This document shows positions 29,241 to 39,749 of a DNA stretch of 64,000 bases, piece by piece (positions within the stretch are counted from its first letter, which is position 1; each line of letters starts with the position of its first letter). The translations under genes and the position numbers were made by a program. Source of the DNA: Clostridiales bacterium UBA1742. Its GTDB lineage: Bacteria > Bacillota > Clostridia > TANB77 > CAG-508. The stretch is taken from the NCBI GenBank assembly GCA_002314935.1, contig DCHW01000064.1, positions 1-64,000 of the forward strand, given 5' to 3'. The notes under the pieces are model-generated. The model was not told the DNA's origin. It worked only from the letters and a program-made list of their open reading frames with translations, and searched no databases.

Positions 29241-30068
29241 TTGGATGGAATTATAAAACTTCTTTATAGTTTCAAATTTTCAGTTTTTGGTATTCAAATA
29301 GATAGTGGTAACTTAATAGGAACAGTACAAAAATTAACTAATTTTTCAAGTGTTAAGTCAATTAATATTTGGTCTATTGGAAAGACAGTAAATGATTGTA
29401 TTGTTCCAATTGGATTAAGTTTATTGATTCTATTTTTTATGATTAATTTAATTAAAAAATCAATGGAAGTAGAAAGAATTAGTTGGGAAAGAATTGTAAT
29501 GAGCTTTGTATCATTCTTTTTATTAAAGTATTTTATACAAAATGGATATACATTTCTTTCTTCAATTATGAATGTTGTTAATGATATTTTTGTGAGTGTA
29601 GCAAGTAGTATTAGTAATGGAAATACACATATAGATATTGCACAAACATTGGTGGATGCTGTTCCAAAAGGATTTATAGATAGTATTCTTACTTATGGAT
29701 TATATCTAATATTGTTTATTCCATTCATGACTACAATAGTACAAATATTAACTCAAATATTTTTAAGAGTAGTAAAACTAATACTATGTTTTGCATTTGC
29801 ACCAATACCAATAGCATTGGCAGCTGATGATGAAGGAAGAGGAAAAGCAGTTCAATATTTCTTATTTGCAGCAAGTGTTGGTTTAGAGGCAGTAATTATT
29901 TATATTGCAACAAATATTTATGCAATTGGATTGGCAGGATTAAGTGGAACGGTTGGATCTACTGGAGCAATATCAACTATTGTTGCAATGCTATTTTTAA
30001 ATGGAATGTATTTAGCAATTGTTCAATATGGTGGGCAATTTGCAGAAAAATTAGTAGGAGGTCATTAG
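29241..30068 (+). CDS. VirB6/TrbL-like polytopic membrane protein
   Basis: A 275-aa protein with six or more hydrophobic helices, including a conserved-looking central stretch LRVVKLILCFAFAPIPIALAADDEGRG typical of TrbL/VirB6 inner-channel proteins. Starts with TTG (29241), 8 nt after AAGGAGG; an in-frame ATG at 29244 is not possible (different frame), so TTG is preferred. Component of the conjugation channel. Confidence 0.75.
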   Translation: MDGIIKLLYSFKFSVFGIQIDSGNLIGTVQKLTNFSSVKSINIWSIGKTVNDCIVPIGLSLLILFFMINLIKKSMEVERISWERIVMSFVSFFLLKYFIQNGYTFLSSIMNVVNDIFVSVASSISNGNTHIDIAQTLVDAVPKGFIDSILTYGLYLILFIPFMTTIVQILTQIFLRVVKLILCFAFAPIPIALAADDEGRGKAVQYFLFAASVGLEAVIIYIATNIYAIGLAGLSGTVGSTGAISTIVAMLFLNGMYLAIVQYGGQFAEKLVGGH

Positions 30069-30071
30069 TTT

Positions 30072-30653
30072 ATGGATGAAATAGAAATAACAGTTTTTGA
30101 TGAAATAACAGATTATAAAGAAAAAATATATTTCTTTAATTTTAGACAATGGATATTTGCTATTTTAATTGCTGTACTTGTAATACCTACGTATATTCTT
30201 TTAAAAGATAAAATAGGCGAAGAACCTACAAGTTATATAGTTATTGCAATTGCAGGTATATTAGGATTTGTTGGATTTGTAAAAATACATGAGTTACCAG
30301 CAGAGAGAATACTTCCATATTGGTTTAGACATTATTTTTTATTTGCTAAACCAATACATTATATAAGTGATAAAGAATATGAATTTAATCATAGTAAAGA
30401 AGGTAAGAAGTTATTAAATGAAAAGAAAAAAGCTGAAATTAAAGAGATGAAAAAGAAAAAAATGTTAGAAAAAGCAAAGAAAAAATATGAAAGTAAGCAA
30501 AATAAGAAAAATGCTAAGAAGCAAAAAGAAGATAGTGATTTTGAGAAATTTCAAGCAGTTATGAAAGATGATTTGTCAGAAAAATTATCTAATTTAACAA
30601 AAGAAGAACAAGAATTATTATTAAAGATATTTAATAAAAATGAAGGGAAGTGA
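30072..30653 (+). CDS. PrgI family (VirB3-like) protein
   Basis: A 193-aa protein with two TMs in its first 75 residues (IFAILIAVLVIPTYILL, IVIAIAGILGFVGFV), preceded by EIEITVFDEITDYKEKI as in PrgI proteins. The C-terminal half is a Lys-rich coiled-coil. PrgI is a VirB3-like partner of the VirB4 ATPase. It overlaps the next small gene. Confidence 0.85.
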   Translation: MDEIEITVFDEITDYKEKIYFFNFRQWIFAILIAVLVIPTYILLKDKIGEEPTSYIVIAIAGILGFVGFVKIHELPAERILPYWFRHYFLFAKPIHYISDKEYEFNHSKEGKKLLNEKKKAEIKEMKKKKMLEKAKKKYESKQNKKNAKKQKEDSDFEKFQAVMKDDLSEKLSNLTKEEQELLLKIFNKNEGK

Positions 30654-30658
30654 TAAAT

Positions 30659-30931
30659 ATAGAATTAATTGAATGGGAAAGAACTTTATTAAATTATTAC
30701 TTATTAAAGTTTAATTGTAAATGGGTGCGAGTTTTTGATAACAAGCACCCTTTTTTAGATACAAGAGTTGATTTATATACGATTTATAAAAGAAAGATAA
30801 AATGTCAGCCAGTTTGTGGGCAACACACGTTTTCTAATATGTTTGAAAAGTTAGAAGAAGGCAAGTGGTACTTTATACCAGATTTATTAAAGGAAGGAGA
30901 AATGCTTATTGAAGAAAAAAGAGAAGAATAA
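30659..30931 (+). CDS. Unknown small protein; start ATA or GTG
   Basis: About 90 aa, Trp/Cys-containing (LIEWERTLLNYYLLKFNCKWVRVF, CQPVCGQHTFSNMFEKLEEGKWYFIPDLL). AAGGGAAGTGAT positions ATA at 30659; a GTG at 30650 lies within this SD. Similar proteins would sit between PrgI and VirB4, but I recognise no family. Its end overlaps the VirB4 start by 23 bp. Confidence 0.5.
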   Translation: MELIEWERTLLNYYLLKFNCKWVRVFDNKHPFLDTRVDLYTIYKRKIKCQPVCGQHTFSNMFEKLEEGKWYFIPDLLKEGEMLIEEKREE

Positions 30932-33900
30932 AGAAAAGAAAACAACTTTTATAAACAATTGGTTAGTTAATAAAACTAAATCATTTAAAATTGCAAAACC
31001 TAGAACAACACCACAAATAATAAGAATGTTTTTTAAGGATTATGATATTAAAAATTCAATTATACAATTAGATGATAATCATTTTTCAGTATGTTTTGAA
31101 TATCAAGATATTTCTTTTTCAAAAGCAAATTATGAAACACAAGAAAATATCTTTTTAAAATGGGTAGCATATTTACATTCATTTAATTATAACGATCATA
31201 TTCAAGTAGTATGTGCAGGAAAGCCAGAAAAAACAAATGATTATAAACAAAGATATATTTATGATACAAATAATTTTAACGAAAATGAAACTAAAATTGC
31301 AAATGAATTTAATAATCTAATTGAAACAACATTAGGAGATAAAGAAGAAATTTTATGCGAAACTAGACAAGTTGTAATAACAGTTATAGCAGAAAATATG
31401 AAGGATGCACAAGATATATTTATGCAATATCAATTAAGAACAGAAGAAAAGTTTAAGGAGCTAAAATCTAAAATTAGACGAGTAACAATAAAAGAAAGAT
31501 TGGCAAGTATTTATAATGTTTTTCACAATGAATTAATGGATATTGATGATATTTTTGAATATGCAAAAGAAAATGATTTATCAATTTATGATGTTTTAGC
31601 AACAAAGGAAGATGTTTATTTAAGAGAAAAAAACTATATAAATATTGGAAATAAAAAATATATAAGGGTTATGTATGTAAGTAGATTTCCAAAATCTATA
31701 ACACCTAGATTTTATAATAGAATAACAACATTAGAAAATTATAATATCATAACAACTTTAAATATAACACCAGAAGATCCAGCAGAATTTATTAAAAAAA
31801 CAAATAAAGCAATTAGTGGAATGAAAACTGAGAGACTTTCAAAGATAAAAAGAGCACTAAAAAATAATTATAGTTATGAAGTCGTAAAAGATGAAAAACT
31901 AGAAGATAAGTTAGACAATGCTCTAGGTTTAAGAGAAGCACTTTTAAAGAAAAAACAAAAAGTATTTACTAATAATATTTTAATTTGTATTCAAGCTGAA
32001 AGTCTACAAGAATTAAATGAAGCAACTAAAAATATAAAAAGTATTGCAAGTGAATATTCAATTAATGTGCAAAATATAGATTGGCAACAATTAGAAGGTT
32101 TGCAAAATTGTATGGCATTAGGTTGGAATACACTTCAATTTAGAAGGTCTTTAACATCAGAGGCAACAGCAACAAATGTGCCATTCAATACAAAAGATAT
32201 AATGCATCCATATTCAATATATCATGGAATAAATTTAGTATCTAAAAATCCAGTATTTTGCGACAGAAAGAAATTATTAAATGGTAATGGTTGTGTATTA
32301 GCAACAAGTGGTGCAGGAAAATCTTTCTCAATAAAAATAATAATAGAACAAGTAATGCTTCGCTATCCACAAGATGAAATTATTGTTTTGGATCCACAAC
32401 GGAGAATATGATCCACTTATTCAAGCATTTAATGGACAAACATTAAATATAAGTACATCAACAGATACATATATCAATCCGTTCGATTCATCACTTCAAT
32501 ATGAAAAAGATAATGAGGACGCATTAAATAATAAGATAGAATTTGTATTAGCATTTATAGAATCATTAGTTTCAAGTAAAGGTGGTGCAGGTCTAACAGG
32601 AGAACAAATAACAATAGTAGATAGATGTGCAAAAACAATTTATGAAGAATATCAAATGAGTAATTACAAAAAGGAATTAGAGCCAGATTTTTATAAGTTT
32701 TATGAAGAATTATTAAAACAGCCAGAAGAAGAATCAAAAAATCTAGCATTAGTTCTTGAAAGATATGTAATAGGTGGAATGGATATATTTGCAAAAGATA
32801 CAAACATAGAAATAAAGAATAAATTTATATCATTTAATATAGCAGAATTGCCTAGAAGTATTCAAACAACAGGGTATTTAGTTATACTAGAGCATGTTAT
32901 GGATAGATTAAGAAGAAATAAGAATTTGGGTAAACACACATGGATATTTATTGATGAATTTCATATTTTACTTGCAAATCAATTTTCATCAGATTATATT
33001 GCAAAATTATATAAAACAGGAAGAAAAGAAAATGCAATACCAACAATAATTACACAAAATATTGCAGTGCGCCCAGATAGGGCATTGTGTAGAGTAGCCT
33101 AAGGTACTACCACTCAAGATAGTGAGTGAATTAATCCACCTTACCGACTTTGCGGAAACGCAATACGGGAACATAGCACGGTGGAAAAGGGATTAGTTGC
33201 AATAGACTTTAATGCACGACTGTATCCCAATAATAAGAAGATATGAGGATAAGATTGGGTTTATCGAATGCAAGGTTCGAGTTCCTGTTTTTTGTAGGTA
33301 TAGGTATAAGTCTTGAAACCTATGTCATAGTTCTATTTTGTTATCTTCGATGACAAAATAACTATCAATCAAACTATGAAACAAGCGTGAGAACACGATT
33401 TTAAAGAACTGAAAGCATATCCGACAATCTTCAAACCTAGACACAATGTTAACTGGGGATTGCCTAAGTTGAAATTTCATTTCAATATGGCAACGGAGTT
33501 CCCATAATAGTTTGAGAGAGTTAATAACTCTTACGTGGCGAAGGGGAACAGTTAATAATAATCTAAAATATAAAATGAAAGGGAGGAGAAGCCTCAAATG
33601 AAACCAACATCGATGATTTTAGAGCGTATTGCTAAAAGTTCGACAGAACACAAAGACGGCGTATTCACAAGATTATATAGATATCTATTGCGTGAAGATA
33701 TCTATTTTGCCGCATATCAAAAATTATACGCAAACAAAGGAGCAACAACAAAAGGAATTGACAATGATACTGCTGATGGGTTTAGTTCAAAATATGTGAA
33801 TGATTTAATCCAAGAACTAAAAAATGGAACTTATCAAGCGAATCCAGTAAGAAGAGTTTATATTGAAAAGAAAAATGGTAAATTAAGACCTTTAGGCATT

Positions 33901-35781
33901 CCGTCATTCAAAGATAAATTATTACAAGAAGTAGTTAGAATGATATTAGAGGCAATATATGAGCCAGTCTTTGATAAAAACTCACACGGATTTAGACCAA
34001 ACAAAAGTTGTCATACAGCAATGAAGCAAATTTCTTCTGAATTTACAGGAGTAATTTGGTTTATAGAGGGAGATATTAAAGGGTGTTTTGACAACATTGA
34101 CCACCAAATATTAATTAATATCATTGCAAAGAAAATTAAAGACAGTAAATTCTTAAACATAATAAGGCAATTTCTAAAAGCAGGATATATTGAAAATTGG
34201 AAATATAATGCAACTCATAGTGGCACACCTCAAGGTGGAATTTGTTCGCCAATACTTGCTAATATTTATCTTAATGAACTTGATAATAAATTTCGTGAAA
34301 TACAAGGTAAATTTAATAAAGCAAGAACTATAGAAGAAATAAAAACACTTGAATACCGTACAATTGATAATGAAATGAAAAGAGTTTCATATTGGATTAA
34401 TCATACAGAAAATGAACAAGAAAGAAATAACCTAATTAAAAAGTATAAAGCATTGCAACAAGAAATTCATAAAGTACCTTGTCATACTAAAAATAATAAA
34501 AAGTTTACCTTTGTTAGATATGCAGATGACTGGTTAGCGGGAGTTTGCGGAACAAAAGAAGAATGCGTAATGTTAAAAGCTGAAATTGCAAAATTTTTAA
34601 CAGAAGAACTAAAACTTACATTAAGCGAAGAAAAAACATTAATAACACATAGTTCTCAAAAAGTTAGATTCCTTGGCTATAATATAAATGTAAGAAGAAG
34701 TAAGGAAGTTAAAGGTTTTAAAATGAAAAACGGCAAATATAGAAAATCACGAACATTACATTATAAAGTGGCGTTAACAATACCGCATAAGGAAAAGATT
34801 GAAAAGTTCTTATTCTCAAAAGGTGTGATAATGCAAAAAGCAAATGGAGAAATTAAACCTATCCATAGAACTGTATTGTTGAACTTATCAGACAAGGAAA
34901 TACTAGAACAATATAATGCAGAAATGAGAGGGATTTTAAATTATTATAGACTAGCAGTTGATTATCATACACTAAATTATTTTTGTTATTTAATGGAATA
35001 TAGTTGTTTAAAAACAATAGCTAACAAGCATAAATCTTCAATAAGAAAAATAATCAGAGAATATAAGGATAAAAATACTTGGTCAATACCTTATGAAACT
35101 AAAACAGGAATAAAAAGAATAAGACCGGTGAAAATCGCAGATTGTAAAAAAGGTGTTGTTAATGACGTAATTTATAAAAGAACTAATTTTAGTTTTAAAT
35201 CTACAATAAGACAAAGATTAAACGCTAGAACTTGTGAACTATGCGGACAAACAGGTAATGAACTTTACGAAGTTCATACTATAAAGAACCTAAATGAATT
35301 GGGTAATTTAAATTGGGAAAAAGCTATGAAGAAAATGAAAAGAAAAACAATTATAGTTTGTAAAGAATGTCATAATATAATTCATAGTTAAAGCAATACG
35401 TGTTAATTATTAATAGAAAGCCGAATACTTCGAGAGAAGTACGTTCGGTTTGGAGGGAGGGAGTAGAAAACTTGTCAATAATTGTATTGATAAAGCGTCT
35501 TTTCCCTACCCTACGATGTATTGAAAAATGAAGATGGTTGTAAGATACTTTCAAATTCAGAGTTTGCAATGATATTAAAACAAAAACCTTTAGATTTACC
35601 ACCAATTTGTAAGATATTTGATATTAGTAATGAAGAAGCAAATTATGTTATAGATTCTCCAGCAGGTCAAGGAATTATTGTTTATGGAGAAGATAAAGTT
35701 GCATTTAGAAATCAAGTATCAAAAGAATCATATATTTACGAATTAAATCAAACATCTAATTTTCAAGTGAATAGGAGCTAG
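30909..35781 (+). CDS. VirB4-like conjugation ATPase, split by a +1 break at CGG and a group II intron
   Basis: Exon 1 is 30909-33066, exon 2 is 35515-35781. Skipping C32400 and removing the intron gives an 807-aa ATPase that powers channel assembly. Walker A is ATSGAGKSF near 465, Walker B WIFIDEFHILL near 677. The frame break splits the conserved LDPQ/GEYDPLIQAF; zero frame is CGG AGA and stops two codons later. The intron splits TIITQNIA/DVLKNEDG exactly between codons, just after the Walker B region. Start is TTG with GAAGGAG upstream. Full function needs both the shift and splicing. Confidence 0.9.
33067..35514 (+). mobile_element. Group II intron (IIA/mitochondrial-like class) in virB4
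   Basis: 2448 bp. The 5' end GTGCGCCCAGATAGGG is the Ll.LtrB-type consensus; CGGGAACATAGCACGGTGG and GTTAACTGGGGAT match later domain I-III blocks. Domain V spans 35419-35452, with AGC catalytic triad, CTTC-GAGA-GAAG cap and closing pairs to TTCGGTTT. The 3' end is CCCTAC (AY). The intron lies in the sense orientation and in phase 0, so splicing restores virB4. It encodes its own reverse transcriptase/maturase. Confidence 0.95.
33598..35391 (+). CDS. ltrA: Group II intron reverse transcriptase/maturase with HNH endonuclease
   Basis: A 597-aa intron-encoded protein. RT blocks: GIDNDTADGF, RPLGIPSFKDKLLQE, GDIKGCFDNID, SGTPQGGICSPILANIYLNELD, and the active-site FVRYADDWLAG (YADD near 306). 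Maturase X domain around 420-520. C-terminal zinc/HNH endonuclease: CELCGQ, EVHTIKNL, CKECHNIIH; one His of the usual HH pair is Thr here, so endonuclease activity may be altered. SD GGGAGGAG. It lies in intron domain IV. Confidence 0.95.
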   Translation: MKPTSMILERIAKSSTEHKDGVFTRLYRYLLREDIYFAAYQKLYANKGATTKGIDNDTADGFSSKYVNDLIQELKNGTYQANPVRRVYIEKKNGKLRPLGIPSFKDKLLQEVVRMILEAIYEPVFDKNSHGFRPNKSCHTAMKQISSEFTGVIWFIEGDIKGCFDNIDHQILINIIAKKIKDSKFLNIIRQFLKAGYIENWKYNATHSGTPQGGICSPILANIYLNELDNKFREIQGKFNKARTIEEIKTLEYRTIDNEMKRVSYWINHTENEQERNNLIKKYKALQQEIHKVPCHTKNNKKFTFVRYADDWLAGVCGTKEECVMLKAEIAKFLTEELKLTLSEEKTLITHSSQKVRFLGYNINVRRSKEVKGFKMKNGKYRKSRTLHYKVALTIPHKEKIEKFLFSKGVIMQKANGEIKPIHRTVLLNLSDKEILEQYNAEMRGILNYYRLAVDYHTLNYFCYLMEYSCLKTIANKHKSSIRKIIREYKDKNTWSIPYETKTGIKRIRPVKIADCKKGVVNDVIYKRTNFSFKSTIRQRLNARTCELCGQTGNELYEVHTIKNLNELGNLNWEKAMKKMKRKTIIVCKECHNIIHS

Positions 35782-35784
35782 TAT

Positions 35785-37092
35785 ATGGCAAATGAAAATA
35801 AAGATTTTGCAAATTCAGTAAATAAAATATCAGATGATATAAATAAGGCTAATAATCTTGTTTTAGATAATGCAAATAAAATAAATGATTGGTATTCTAA
35901 AAATATAAATGAAATGTTAGAAAACGAAATTGAAAGCAAAAGACTTGAAACAAATATTGAAAATGAAATTAAAGAAGATGTTGAAGTTGAAGATAAAGAA
36001 AATATCAAAATTGAAACAAAAGTAAGTAAATATGATGAAATGCAAACAAATAAATCTAATAATACTAATTTAAAAGTTAATAATAGATTAAATACTAAAA
36101 CAGATTCAAAAGAAATTGTTAAGGTGGCAGATAATGAAGAAATAGGCAAACTTAATAACAAATTGAGTAAAGTAAATAAAATAACAGGTGGAATTAAGAC
36201 AGGAATTAAGAGTGTAAAAACAGTTAATAATGGAGTAAATAAACTTGTTAAAACAGGTAAGTCAATTAATACAGGATTAAATGAAAGTGGTCTAAAAAGT
36301 TTTGAAAATAGTTCAAATAGAATAATGACTAAACCTATTAAGAAAGTTGCTTCAAAAGCTACTTCAAAGGTTACAAAAGAAGTAAATAAACAAACGAAGA
36401 AAATTATTAAAAAGAGTAGTAAAAAGATTGCAAAAACAACAAAGAATTTAGTAACAAATGCAACGCATGTTATGATGAAAATAATTGAAGAAACTACAAA
36501 AATGATATTATCAATGTTACCATCAATAGCACCAGTATTGATTATAATTCTTGCTATTGCAGCAATTGGTAATTTCTTTAATTTTAAGTCATCAAAAGAA
36601 GCAGATAATATGGATTTTGATGAAATGTCTAAAATGATAATAGAAATTGAAGATGAAAATTTACAAGCAATTTATAACGAGTTTTTAAAGAATATGGGAA
36701 AACCTTATTTAATGGATCATAGTAATTTAGAGTATGAGGAATGTATGGAATATTACGATTGTTCGAGTTGGACAATACATTGCCTAGCACATGTGGGAAT
36801 AAAAACTATTGCTAATACTGGAGCAAGTGGATTGTATTCTGGGCATTGTAATCCAGTAGAAGTAAATGATAGACAAGCAATGGATTTAATTTTCTTGAAA
36901 GATACTTATGATACAGGAGAACCGGGAAGTATTTCTCATGTTGGAATATATATGGGAGAATTAACAGTAAATGGAGAAACTGCAGAATGGGTAATTGATA
37001 CAGGAGGAAATCCAGAAGGAGTAAAAATAAGAAAATACAATAATGGTTGGTGGAACGGAGAACATTTTTATGGTTTTGGAAGATTGAAATAG
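35785..37092 (+). CDS. Conjugation cell-wall hydrolase, NlpC/P60 type, membrane-anchored
   Basis: A 435-aa protein. The N-terminal 230 residues are a Lys/Asn-rich helical region; one TM lies near 245-265 (IAPVLIIILAIAAIGNF). The C-terminal NlpC/P60-like domain has Cys in YYDCSSW (near 326) and His in SHVGIYMG (near 384). It should cut peptide bonds in peptidoglycan to open a path for the mating channel (VirB1 role). SD AGGAGCTAGTAT before the ATG, just after virB4 exon 2. Confidence 0.85.
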   Translation: MANENKDFANSVNKISDDINKANNLVLDNANKINDWYSKNINEMLENEIESKRLETNIENEIKEDVEVEDKENIKIETKVSKYDEMQTNKSNNTNLKVNNRLNTKTDSKEIVKVADNEEIGKLNNKLSKVNKITGGIKTGIKSVKTVNNGVNKLVKTGKSINTGLNESGLKSFENSSNRIMTKPIKKVASKATSKVTKEVNKQTKKIIKKSSKKIAKTTKNLVTNATHVMMKIIEETTKMILSMLPSIAPVLIIILAIAAIGNFFNFKSSKEADNMDFDEMSKMIIEIEDENLQAIYNEFLKNMGKPYLMDHSNLEYEECMEYYDCSSWTIHCLAHVGIKTIANTGASGLYSGHCNPVEVNDRQAMDLIFLKDTYDTGEPGSISHVGIYMGELTVNGETAEWVIDTGGNPEGVKIRKYNNGWWNGEHFYGFGRLK

Positions 37093-37100
37093 GAGGTATT

Positions 37101-37256
37101 TTGAAGAAGATATTAAGAATTATAATAAGAATTTTTTTATTTGTTAACGCACTAATGTTAGCAATATGTTTTGAAGGAATGTTAATAAGGATGGGTATAT
37201 TGATTTTTATATACTCATCTATTTTTTTGATTATTTTTAAGGAATGTAAGGAGTGA
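37101..37256 (+). CDS. Small two-helix membrane protein
   Basis: 51 aa: basic start (KKILRIIIRI) and two hydrophobic segments separated by EGMLIRMG. Starts with TTG (37101) behind AGGAGGTATT. Overlaps nothing; 4 bp before the methylase. Function unknown. Confidence 0.55.
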   Translation: MKKILRIIIRIFLFVNALMLAICFEGMLIRMGILIFIYSSIFLIIFKECKE

Positions 37257-37260
37257 TTAA

Positions 37261-37809
37261 TTGGTAGTAGATATTTATAATACTGATAAAAAATATAATA
37301 TTATTTATGCAGATCCGCCCTGGCATTATACAGGTTGGAGAAATGGAAATAAGAGTGCAGAAAGTCATTATCCTACAATGAAAACAAAGGATATAGTTGA
37401 AATGAAAGATACAATAAAATCTATATCAGATGAAAATTGTATCATTTTTTTATGGGTTACTTTTCCATGTCTAATAGATGGATTAAATGTAATGAAAGAA
37501 TGGGGATTTAAGTATAAGACTTGTGGATTTACATGGGTAAAAAGAAATAAAGTTGCAGATAGTTGGTTTTTTGGACTTGGAATGTGGACAAGAGCAAATG
37601 CAGAAATTTGCTTAATTGGTACAAAAGGAAAAATATCAAGAGTATCAAATAAAGTATCACAAGTAATAGATACTCATTTAGAAGAACATAGCAAGAAACC
37701 AGCAATAGTAAGAGATAAAATAGTTGAACTTGTAGGAGATTTACCTAGAATTGAATTATTTGCAAGACAAGTTGTAGATGGTTGGGATTGCTGGGGAAAC
37801 GAGGTGTAA
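37261..37809 (+). CDS. MT-A70-type adenine-N6 DNA methyltransferase
   Basis: A 182-aa SAM-dependent methylase. Catalytic motif ADPPWHY near residue 19; FLWVTFPCLIDGLNVMKEWGF and PRIELFARQVVDGWDCWGNE match MT-A70 proteins of phages and mobile elements. No restriction partner is adjacent, so it is a solitary methylase, probably masking element DNA from host restriction. TTG start 5 nt after GGAGTGAT. Confidence 0.9.
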   Translation: MVVDIYNTDKKYNIIYADPPWHYTGWRNGNKSAESHYPTMKTKDIVEMKDTIKSISDENCIIFLWVTFPCLIDGLNVMKEWGFKYKTCGFTWVKRNKVADSWFFGLGMWTRANAEICLIGTKGKISRVSNKVSQVIDTHLEEHSKKPAIVRDKIVELVGDLPRIELFARQVVDGWDCWGNEV

Positions 37810-37811
37810 AT

Positions 37812-38381
37812 TTGAATATTAATTTAGAAATATTAGATAAAAGTGAAAAGAATATTAGTGATGATATTAAGGTAACAGGAACGACAGATATAATGGAAAT
37901 AAAAGAAGTTAAAGCAATAAGAAATGCAGTTAGAGAACATTTATTATTTATTGGTTTAGATAGAGGAAATAATGTAAGAAATATAAGTGTATTAGGTATT
38001 GGTTCAAGTTGTGGTGCAGTAATAGATAGCAAAGATATTGTGAGAACAGCTTTATTTTCTTGTAGTGATAGAGTTGTTTTAGTACATAATCATCCATCAA
38101 ATAGTATAGAACCTAGTAAACTTGATATACACGTAACAAGTGTTGCAAATAAAATTTTAGACGCATTTAATATTGAACTTTTAGATCATATTATTGTAAC
38201 TGAAAGAGAATATGCAAGTTTGAAAAAACTTAATTTATTAGATAAGAATTTTGATGATAAGAAACTAGAAAATATGTCAAAAGGATTATTAATTGAAGAA
38301 AATATAAGATTAAAAAATCAAATTGAAAAGCTAGAAGAAAAAATAAAAGAAAACGAATTTGATTTAGAAATGGAGGCGTAA
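37812..38381 (+). CDS. RadC-like JAB-domain protein
   Basis: A 189-aa protein with the JAB/MPN metal motif VLVHNHPSNSIEPSKLDIHVT (near 95-115) and a C-terminal coiled-coil. Such RadC-like proteins are common on conjugative elements and in anti-defence regions; their chemistry is unproven. TTG start at 37812, 5 nt after GAGGTG. Overlaps no gene; abuts ardA. Confidence 0.85.
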   Translation: MNINLEILDKSEKNISDDIKVTGTTDIMEIKEVKAIRNAVREHLLFIGLDRGNNVRNISVLGIGSSCGAVIDSKDIVRTALFSCSDRVVLVHNHPSNSIEPSKLDIHVTSVANKILDAFNIELLDHIIVTEREYASLKKLNLLDKNFDDKKLENMSKGLLIEENIRLKNQIEKLEEKIKENEFDLEMEA

Positions 38382-39317
38382 ATGAAAAAAGTTATGAGTG
38401 TATATGCACAAAATTTAGCATATTACAATGAAGGAGAAATTATTGGAGGTTGGTTAGATTTACCAACAACAAAAGAAGAAATTGATGATTATTTAAGTGA
38501 AGTAGTAAGAATAGATGAAGAACACGAAGAATATGAAATTGCAGATATTGATGATTGTCCGTTTGAATATGAAATTATACAATGGGCAGATTTACACAAA
38601 TTAAATAATTTAGCAATTATATATAGTTCTTTAGATGAAAAAGAGCTTGAAATGGTAAACGCATATTGCGAAAATATTGAAAGCAATTTAGGAATAGATG
38701 AAATAATAAATATTTGTTTACAAACAGATAGAATACCTTATTATGAGTATGATAGTCAGTTTAATGGTTATGGTTCAAATGAGGAAAAAATGGGCTTAAC
38801 AATTGCAAATGAAACAGGATTATTAGATACATTACAAAAGTTAGGTGTGCAAGATTATTTTGATTTTGAAAGATATGGCGAAGAATTTGGTTTTGATTAT
38901 CAATTGTTAGATAATGGGTATTTAGAATATACAGATTTAGATAAGAAATTATATTCAAAAGAAGAAATTGAAGAAATCGCAAATAATATTTTAATAAAAG
39001 ATAAGTATGATAAAAAAGAAAAAGTTATATTAGAAAAAATTGCAGATGTAAAAGAAAGATTTAGAAAATTAACTCAAAATAATAGGCAACTTATACAGCA
39101 TTTTAAAGGAGATACAAGATTTACAAATGTAATGGTTGCAGGAACAATTTTAGCAGGAATTGAATTAAGAAATTTACAAAGAGAAAATAAAAATTTAGAA
39201 GGAGAACTTGAACGTTCTCCTTTTTCAAGTGAAATGGAAGAATTAATTGATGAGTATGCAAAATTGGAAAAAGAATTAGAAGAAATTGAAAATGATTATG
39301 AAATGGAGCGTGATTAG
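38382..39317 (+). CDS. ardA: ArdA-type antirestriction protein with coiled-coil extension
   Basis: 311 aa. Residues 1-170 match ArdA, a DNA mimic that blocks type I restriction enzymes: VYAQNLAYYNEGEIIGGWLDLP, FEYEIIQWADLHKLNNLA, and strongly acidic composition. The C-terminal 110 residues are a Glu/Lys coiled-coil absent from short ArdA proteins. Grouped with methylases and DUF2958, it forms the entry-protection block of the element. Confidence 0.85.
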   Translation: MKKVMSVYAQNLAYYNEGEIIGGWLDLPTTKEEIDDYLSEVVRIDEEHEEYEIADIDDCPFEYEIIQWADLHKLNNLAIIYSSLDEKELEMVNAYCENIESNLGIDEIINICLQTDRIPYYEYDSQFNGYGSNEEKMGLTIANETGLLDTLQKLGVQDYFDFERYGEEFGFDYQLLDNGYLEYTDLDKKLYSKEEIEEIANNILIKDKYDKKEKVILEKIADVKERFRKLTQNNRQLIQHFKGDTRFTNVMVAGTILAGIELRNLQRENKNLEGELERSPFSSEMEELIDEYAKLEKELEEIENDYEMERD

Positions 39318-39318
39318 T

Positions 39319-39735
39319 TTGAAATTAGTAACAAAGGAATTAGAAAAATTATTTGAGAAATACCCTATTGGAAGTCAAGACGGATTAGGTGGAAATGCAA
39401 AAGTTATTGCAAAGTTTTTTAATCCAATGGGAGCTGGAACTTGGTTAATAACAGAAGGAAATAAGTTAGAAAATGGTGATTATGAAATGTTTGGCTATTG
39501 CCATCTAGGAGATGATGAAATGGCAGAGTTTGGATATGTTTATTTGTCAGAATTAGAAGAAATAAAATTACCTTATGGAATGAAAATTGAAAGAGATTTA
39601 TACATGGAAAAGGATTGCGATTTAATAAAGGCAATGAAAAGAACAGGAATAACACCACCAAATTATTTATTAGAAGAAAAAGAAAACGATGAAAATTTAG
39701 AACAAAATCAAGATGAAAATGATTATGAGTATTAA
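39319..39735 (+). CDS. DUF2958 family protein
   Basis: 138 aa. KYPIGSQDGLGGNAKVIAKFFNPMGAGTWLITEGNKLENGDYEMFG matches DUF2958, a small family common on plasmids and ICEs next to antirestriction genes; function unknown. TTG start at 39319 overlaps the region after the ardA stop. An acidic tail (ENLEQNQDENDYEY) resembles that of the next protein. Confidence 0.8.
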   Translation: MKLVTKELEKLFEKYPIGSQDGLGGNAKVIAKFFNPMGAGTWLITEGNKLENGDYEMFGYCHLGDDEMAEFGYVYLSELEEIKLPYGMKIERDLYMEKDCDLIKAMKRTGITPPNYLLEEKENDENLEQNQDENDYEY

Positions 39736-39749
39736 GGAGGAAAAATATA

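Noticed and set aside
33198..33204. TGCAATA in the intron, complementary to the last 7 nt of exon 1 (33060-33066), as EBS1
   Set aside because: By alignment with Ll.LtrB this lies well before the EBS1 position, so the match may be chance. I did not assign EBS sites.
33325..33597. Minus-strand 90-codon frame in the intron
   Set aside because: It lies in conserved intron RNA domains and has no homology I recognise.
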